This document shows positions 5,645 to 8,970 of a stretch of DNA of 8,970 bases, piece after piece. Under the pieces are notes generated by a model. The model saw only the letters and a program-made list of their open reading frames with translations, was not told where the DNA came from and did no database searches. The first letter of the stretch is position 1. Each line of letters starts with the position of its first letter. Position numbers and translations under genes: made by a program. The stretch is taken from positions 1 through 8,970 of the forward strand of contig CAYTCZ010000143.1 of assembly GCA_964436315.1 (NCBI GenBank), given 5' to 3'. This DNA comes from CAYTCZ01 sp964436315. Lineage in GTDB: Bacteria; Actinomycetota; Thermoleophilia; Gaiellales; Gaiellaceae.

Positions 5645-6313
5645 GTGAAGGCTGCTCGGCAAGTGATGGAGCAGGCTCGGCGGGATGGACTCATCACCAG
5701 AAATCCGTTCGGGCCTGATGTTCTCAAGGTCACGTCTGGTGAGACTCGAATCAACCCTCTTCGCTCGTGGTCTGAGGTCGAGCGGGTCGCTGAGGCTGCG
5801 GGCTTCTACGGCCCGTTCATTCGCTTTGCTGCCGCTACTGGTCTTCGCCCTGGCGAGCTGGTCGCGTTGCAGTGGGGCGACCTCGATTTGGAGGCTCGGC
5901 GCGGGGAGGTTCGGCGAGCCGTGAAGATGGATGGATTACTCGGGCCTCCTAAGACGAAGACGGGGAAGCGTGTGTTCGTGTTGTCGAAGCGGGCTCTGGG
6001 TGCTTTACGCGACTGGCAGGAGGTTCCTGGCTTCCCTGAGCAGTGGGTGTTCGCGAATCGTGATGGTGAGCGGATCGACTGGCGCTCTTTTCGCCAAGTC
6101 GATTGGTATAAGGCGTTGACTAAGGCGGGTCTTGCGAAGCGGGGAGCGAATCAGCTCCGACACACCTTTGCCACTCTGAGCTTGGCGTCAGGTGTGGGGA
6201 TCGATTTGGTTGCGTGGCAGCTCGGGCACAGCTCAATCGAAATCACGAGTCGGCACTACGCTGCGTGGCTCCCTGCTCGTGCTGACCTCCTGGAACGTCA
6301 ACTGAATGCGTAG
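5645..6313 (+). pseudogene. Tyrosine recombinase (phage-type integrase), N-terminally truncated
   Basis: From the only in-frame start (GTG 5645) this encodes 222 aa, against roughly 350-400 for a typical phage or ICE integrase. The catalytic domain is complete in layout: Arg68 in TGLRPGEL, the beta-hairpin Lys near PPKTKTGKR (103-109), the box NQLRHTFAT with Arg172, LGHSS with His195, and the nucleophile Tyr205 in TSRHYAAW. The first His of the HxxR box is Asn169, a position that varies in the family. Missing are the arm-binding domain and nearly all of the core-binding domain. Integrase-like residues continue upstream of the GTG (WSAQTRRNTVKAARQV), to an in-frame stop at 5573-5575. That points to a truncated remnant and not a naturally short protein. 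The coding strand points at the 3' end of tRNA-Gln, 71 nt away, which was presumably its integration target. DNA binding is probably lost. Confidence 0.85.
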
Positions 6314-6384
6314 TTCTATTGGGTGTACCATCGGGGTGTCAGAAACCGCTTGGTTGAGCTAAATCGCGCCTGGTGCTAGGAAGA
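6314..6384. other. Spacer between integrase and tRNA-Gln
   Basis: Seventy-one nt without a gene. GTACCATCGG (6325-6334) and GCTAAATCG (6358-6366) recur in the same orientation, in mirrored order, near the left end of the element (4939-4948 and 4874-4882). They might be integrase arm-type sites, but they are short enough to be chance. Confidence 0.3.
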
Positions 6385-6455
6385 CTGCGGGACAAGGATT
6401 CGAACCTTGACTTCCTGGTCCAGAGCCAGGCGTCCTGCCATTAGACGATCCCGCA
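6385..6455 (-). tRNA. tRNA-Gln (anticodon CUG)
   Basis: On the minus strand the acceptor pairs TGCGGGA (6455-6449) with TCCCGCA (6392-6386), starting with U as in other tRNA-Gln, with G as discriminator (6385). The anticodon stem CCTGG/CCAGG encloses CTCTGGA, anticodon CTG. The T arm is CAAGG-TTCGAAT-CCTTG. CCA is not encoded. It decodes CAG. It is intact, so the presumed element restored its 3' end on insertion. It lies 73 nt downstream of the HD-domain gene. Confidence 0.95.
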
Positions 6456-6528
6456 ACCGGTCACTACTTTAGCCGCTCAGCGACTCGAACTTGGCCCACG
6501 AGCCGAAGTCGACGAACTGCGCTCGACC

Positions 6529-7410
6529 TCAGAGTTGGAGTCGGTAGAGGGGGATCAGTGTCTTTTCCGCCTCCGCGTCGATGCGTGCAACAACCTCCAC
6601 CATCGTCTCGAGTCCTGAGCCGCGGAGCTTGGCCTTTAGGAGTTCATCAACCTGATAGACGCCGGACGAATTGTTCATCTGAATCTCGATGAGAATCGGC
6701 GTCGTTTCGCCGTCTCTGACCTGAACCGACTCGATCGCCGCTGCAGAAAGCGAGTGGATCGAAACGCGGCCTCGCTCGAACGGGATGCGCGAGCGTCCGG
6801 CGGACATGTCGAGTGCATCTGCCACCCGAACGACGCCGGCCTCGACCGTCAGCGGCCTGCCGTCGTGGCGATGAGTGGTAATCGCTTGGAGGACCTCGGA
6901 AACGATCACCGTCTTCTCCGGTTCTTCATAGATGCCGGTGAGAAGGGAGCGGATCTTAGGGTCGGCCAGAATGATGCTCATGTCCTCGTGTGCATCGCGG
7001 TGAACCGACATTCCGATGTCGTGCAGGAGGGCGCCGAGCACGACAATGACCTCAGCGTCGTCCGTGCTCATGCCGTAGTCCTCGACCGTGGACGGCTCAA
7101 CCTTGTGCTTCGTGAGCTGACGAAGGAGTTTGAGCGCGATGTTGGCGACGATCTGGACATGCACCCAGGAGTGGTCGTTGATCTCGAGCCGCTTGACCGC
7201 GTTGATGTTCGCGACGTGCCACCAGGCCTTCACCTGATCGTCCGCGTTGACACGGTCGAGGACCTTGCCAAGCTTTCGATTCGAGCGCCGCGGGACGCGA
7301 ATCCGCATGTGTGCGGCCGCCTCGGCCGGCGTGAGACGCGTATCTTTCTCGGCCTCGGCGGTGAGTTCGACGTCGAGCGGTTCGAGGCCCGATTCCTCGA
7401 TCTCGGTCAC
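6529..7410 (-). CDS. HD-domain metal-dependent phosphohydrolase
   Basis: The 293-aa soluble protein contains an HD domain from about residue 78 to 205. Metal ligands can be placed as His84 (in NDHSWVHVQIVANIALKL), His130-Asp131 (ALLHDIGMSVHR), His180/His182 (ITTHRHDG) and Asp198 (VVRVADALDMS). Histidines 137 and 141 (SVHRDAHE) may add to a second metal site. HD enzymes hydrolyse phosphate esters, often of nucleotides or cyclic nucleotides; the substrate is not evident. The N-terminal 75 residues are acidic, then basic (RIRVPRRSNRKLG), and the C-terminal 90 residues form an alpha/beta region (ILIEIQMNNSSGVYQVDELL) that I cannot assign. The GTG start at 7410 has only a weak GAG ahead of it. It follows the membrane-protein pair by 69 nt on the same strand and may be transcribed with it. 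Confidence 0.85.
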   Translation of the reverse strand: MTEIEESGLEPLDVELTAEAEKDTRLTPAEAAAHMRIRVPRRSNRKLGKVLDRVNADDQVKAWWHVANINAVKRLEINDHSWVHVQIVANIALKLLRQLTKHKVEPSTVEDYGMSTDDAEVIVVLGALLHDIGMSVHRDAHEDMSIILADPKIRSLLTGIYEEPEKTVIVSEVLQAITTHRHDGRPLTVEAGVVRVADALDMSAGRSRIPFERGRVSIHSLSAAAIESVQVRDGETTPILIEIQMNNSSGVYQVDELLKAKLRGSGLETMVEVVARIDAEAEKTLIPLYRLQL

Positions 7411-7479
7411 CTCGAAACCCTAGATGATGGCGGGTCACTCACGGTGCCCGTAAAGAGGGGTTTCCCCGCGACGCCTGAC

Positions 7480-8199
7480 TCAAACCGGTTGGCGGGCCAA
7501 CTCATCCAGTTCGCGAAGCTCGAAGTAGACGACAGTCCACGCCGAGGCAACGAACGGAACGGTCACGCTGTTGGCAATGACGCGGGAGAGGTAGAAATCG
7601 AAGAAGGTCGGCGCCGGCTCGAGTAGCGTGAGGATCACCGTGTTGATGATCGTCGCGAGGATGACGGTCACAAGGATCACGCCAAACACCCGCAGGGCGT
7701 TGCCGCGCACAAGACGCATCGAGCGCCCGAAAGCGTCGAACGTGCTCTTCTCTTCAAGGACGACGGCCGGCGTGATAAGGCTCCAGAATGTGAGGAGGAC
7801 GAGCCCGGGGATCACGAAAGCGACCAATCCGAGCGCGATCCCGAACGCGGCAAGCAGGCCCGCGACGATGAGGGTCACGAGCCGCGGACGGACTCGCTGG
7901 AAGACTTGCTCGATTGTGAGCGTCGGCTTCCCGTCGCGAAGATCCGCTACGAGAACGACGAGAGCGCCCTGGAGAAGGAAGACGCCGACGACGGTAACGA
8001 CGACCGAAATCCCGGCGAGGAGAAGCGTGGCGCCACCTGCGGCATCTGTCAGTGCGTCTACGAGGGCGAGAAAACCGAAGATGACGAGGGCAGCGGCGAT
8101 TAGCCGAAGGGAGTGGCGTGTAAAGATGAACCAGCTCTCTTCGAAGACTTCTCCAAATTGCAGCTTCCGCCGAGACGGCGGGGGCAGGATTCTGCTCAC
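7480..8199 (-). CDS. Multi-pass membrane protein, GDPD membrane-domain-like (paralog B)
   Basis: This 239-aa protein has about six hydrophobic segments (about 30-50, 58-86, 106-130, 131-147, 170-194, 205-225). It shares a block with the upstream gene: QGALV..V.DLRDG (77-90), AGLLAAFG (113-120), VIPGLVLLT (129-137), VLEE.STFDAFGRS (147-160), LVRGN (163-167) and VFGVIL (171-176). The pattern of amphipathic start, PGL motif, LEE..-.AFGRS and LVRG resembles the membrane domain attached to some glycerophosphodiester phosphodiesterases and many stand-alone actinobacterial membrane proteins. No catalytic domain is present, so its role is unknown. The start is GTG 8199, 21 nt after the stop of paralog A, which strongly suggests one operon. 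Confidence 0.75.
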   Translation of the reverse strand: MSRILPPPSRRKLQFGEVFEESWFIFTRHSLRLIAAALVIFGFLALVDALTDAAGGATLLLAGISVVVTVVGVFLLQGALVVLVADLRDGKPTLTIEQVFQRVRPRLVTLIVAGLLAAFGIALGLVAFVIPGLVLLTFWSLITPAVVLEEKSTFDAFGRSMRLVRGNALRVFGVILVTVILATIINTVILTLLEPAPTFFDFYLSRVIANSVTVPFVASAWTVVYFELRELDELARQPV

Positions 8200-8220
8200 G
8201 CCGGAAGCTTGCCTGCCCCT

Positions 8221-8889
8221 CTAGTTGCCAGTGCCGCGGACCTCTCGGAGGCGGTAGTAGAGGAGCGTCCACGACGTCGCGATTAGTGGTGCCGTCAGAC
8301 TCGAGGCCACCACGTCGGTGACGAATTGCCCGAGGCCGGTCGGCAGCCAGAAGAAAATGAGCCCCACGACGAGCCAGCCGGCGATATAGAGAAGGAGCGT
8401 GAGCACGATGACGCCGAAGACGCTCCACCCATACCCGCGCGTGAGGTCCCGGCTTCTTCCGAAGGCCTCCCAGACGGAGGAGTCCTCGAGCATGATCACC
8501 GGCACGATCAGAATCCACCACGTGAGCAGAATGAGCCCTGGAACGATGAGAAAGATCAAGCCGACCGTGACGCCCAGCCAGGCGAGAAGCCCTGCGCCGA
8601 GCAATGCACCAAGTTTGGGGCTTACCCGAGATAACGTTTCCCCGGTGCCGAGATCAGCTCGGCCGTCGCGAACGTCCTCGACGGCCAGAACGAGGGCGCC
8701 CTGAACCCAAAAGATCCCGACGATTGAGACGATTAGGCCGATCAGACCACCGGCAATACCGAGGACAATTCCCAGTGCGAGCGTGATCAGCGCAAGGAGG
8801 AGAAAGACCACCGCCGCGATCGCGACGAAGTGCCGCCAGTGGCTCTGATACAGACCCCAGGCGTCGCCGACGATGCCGCTTGCACTCAC
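8221..8889 (-). CDS. Multi-pass membrane protein, GDPD membrane-domain-like (paralog A)
   Basis: This 222-aa integral membrane protein starts at GTG 8889 (MSASGIVGDAWGLYQSHWRH), with GAGCTGAA just ahead as a modest ribosome-binding site. Hydrophobic stretches are at about 20-45, 46-70, 95-118, 118-134, 155-180 and 188-212. Key shared motifs are WVQGALVLAVEDVRDG (61-76), AGLLAWLG (99-106), IVPGLILLT (115-123), MLEDSSVWEAFGRS (133-146), LTRGYG (149-154) and FGVIVLT (158-164). Identity with the next gene through this central block is clear by eye, so the pair arose by tandem duplication and probably forms a hetero-oligomer or has diverged. The family has no established biochemical role that I can name with confidence. 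Confidence 0.75.
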   Translation of the reverse strand: MSASGIVGDAWGLYQSHWRHFVAIAAVVFLLLALITLALGIVLGIAGGLIGLIVSIVGIFWVQGALVLAVEDVRDGRADLGTGETLSRVSPKLGALLGAGLLAWLGVTVGLIFLIVPGLILLTWWILIVPVIMLEDSSVWEAFGRSRDLTRGYGWSVFGVIVLTLLLYIAGWLVVGLIFFWLPTGLGQFVTDVVASSLTAPLIATSWTLLYYRLREVRGTGN

Positions 8890-8970
8890 TTCAGCTCAGC
8901 CTAGAGCACGACCCGGCCGGCGGTTCAGGGTTTCTGGTGAAGCCGAAGCCGATGGATCCAACGACTAGCT
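8890..8970. other. Right-edge non-coding or unresolved sequence
   Basis: Eighty-one nt upstream of paralog A, probably its promoter region. One minus-strand frame is open from the window edge to a TGA at 8891-8893 (about 25 codons, ending NPEPPAGSCSRLS). It could be the tail of a neighbouring gene but shows no recognisable feature. Confidence 0.3.

Larger units (their letters stand above)
4802..6400. mobile_element. Remnant of a tRNA-Gln-integrated element
   Basis: About 1.6 kb lies between a 15-nt direct repeat of the tRNA-Gln 3' end. It holds, from left to right, the terminator, the 40-aa and 119-aa minus-strand genes, and a truncated tyrosine recombinase reading toward the tRNA. Sampled GC is lower than in the flanks (27 of 60 at 5041-5100, 30 of 60 at 4921-4980, against 40 of 60 at 8221-8280). 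No replication, packaging or transfer genes are present. This suggests a prophage or integrative element that has lost most of its body, or a very small satellite-type element dependent on others. The exact left edge is uncertain because that copy is diverged. Confidence 0.6.

Noticed and set aside
7457..7467. GGGG-TTT-CCCC considered as a terminator between paralog B and the HD gene
   Set aside because: It has only four base pairs, with a short and broken T-run on the minus strand; readthrough into the HD gene is as likely.
6754..7626. Long plus-strand open frame (290 codons) opposite the HD-domain gene
   Set aside because: The minus strand carries all HD metal-ligand motifs in order; the plus frame shows only mirrored composition and runs on into the next gene's antisense.
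7628..8224. Plus-strand open frame (198 codons) opposite membrane paralog B
   Set aside because: It is Arg/Thr-rich with no domain, while the opposite strand has conserved membrane motifs shared with its paralog.
1..8970. CRISPR arrays, insertion-sequence ends and rRNA
   Set aside because: I saw no regularly spaced repeats, no transposase motifs with terminal inverted repeats, and no rRNA-like sequence on either strand.

Overview
The window is GC-rich chromosomal DNA with many GTG starts, genes packed on both strands, and tRNA sequences of actinobacterial style. I infer an actinomycete-type bacterium, possibly of the Thermoleophilia (Solirubrobacterales or Gaiellales) type. The lineage guess rests on general gene flavour, not on any marker gene.

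Left part (1-2442): a minus-strand tRNA-Glu(CUC) is followed by a 49-codon Cys-rich zinc-ribbon gene, also minus. Next comes a plus-strand family 2 glycosyltransferase whose metal-binding DxD motif reads H-A-G. It converges on a minus-strand orphan coiled-coil gene. Middle part (2443-4532): an EamA/DMT exporter (plus) runs tail-to-tail, with an 83-nt overlap, into a SRPBCC lipid-binding-fold gene (minus). Upstream of that lies a secreted Spondin_N-domain protein on the same strand.

Right-centre (about 4802-6455): this looks like the remnant of a small integrated element. A tRNA-Gln(CUG) gene stands at its right end. A tyrosine recombinase catalytic domain without its N-terminal part points at the 3' end of that tRNA. 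A 15-nt near-copy (14/15) of the tRNA 3' end lies about 1.6 kb to the left in direct orientation, as expected for a decayed att site. Inside the element is a compact minus-strand two-gene cassette: a 119-aa membrane-anchored or lipoprotein-like protein and a 40-aa coiled-coil microprotein. Both have good ribosome-binding sites, a hairpin lies just upstream of the first RBS, and a strong intrinsic terminator ends the unit. Hand-counted GC of sampled lines is lower here (27/60 at 5041-5100) than in the flanking chromosome (40/60 at 8221-8280), which supports horizontal origin. This cassette is the best candidate for something undescribed.

Right part (6529-8889): three minus-strand genes follow, in transcription order two tandem paralogous multi-pass membrane proteins (8889-8221 and 8199-7480) and an HD-domain phosphohydrolase (7410-6529), with tRNA-Gln downstream. 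Apart from the element, the window reads as ordinary housekeeping and accessory chromosome.
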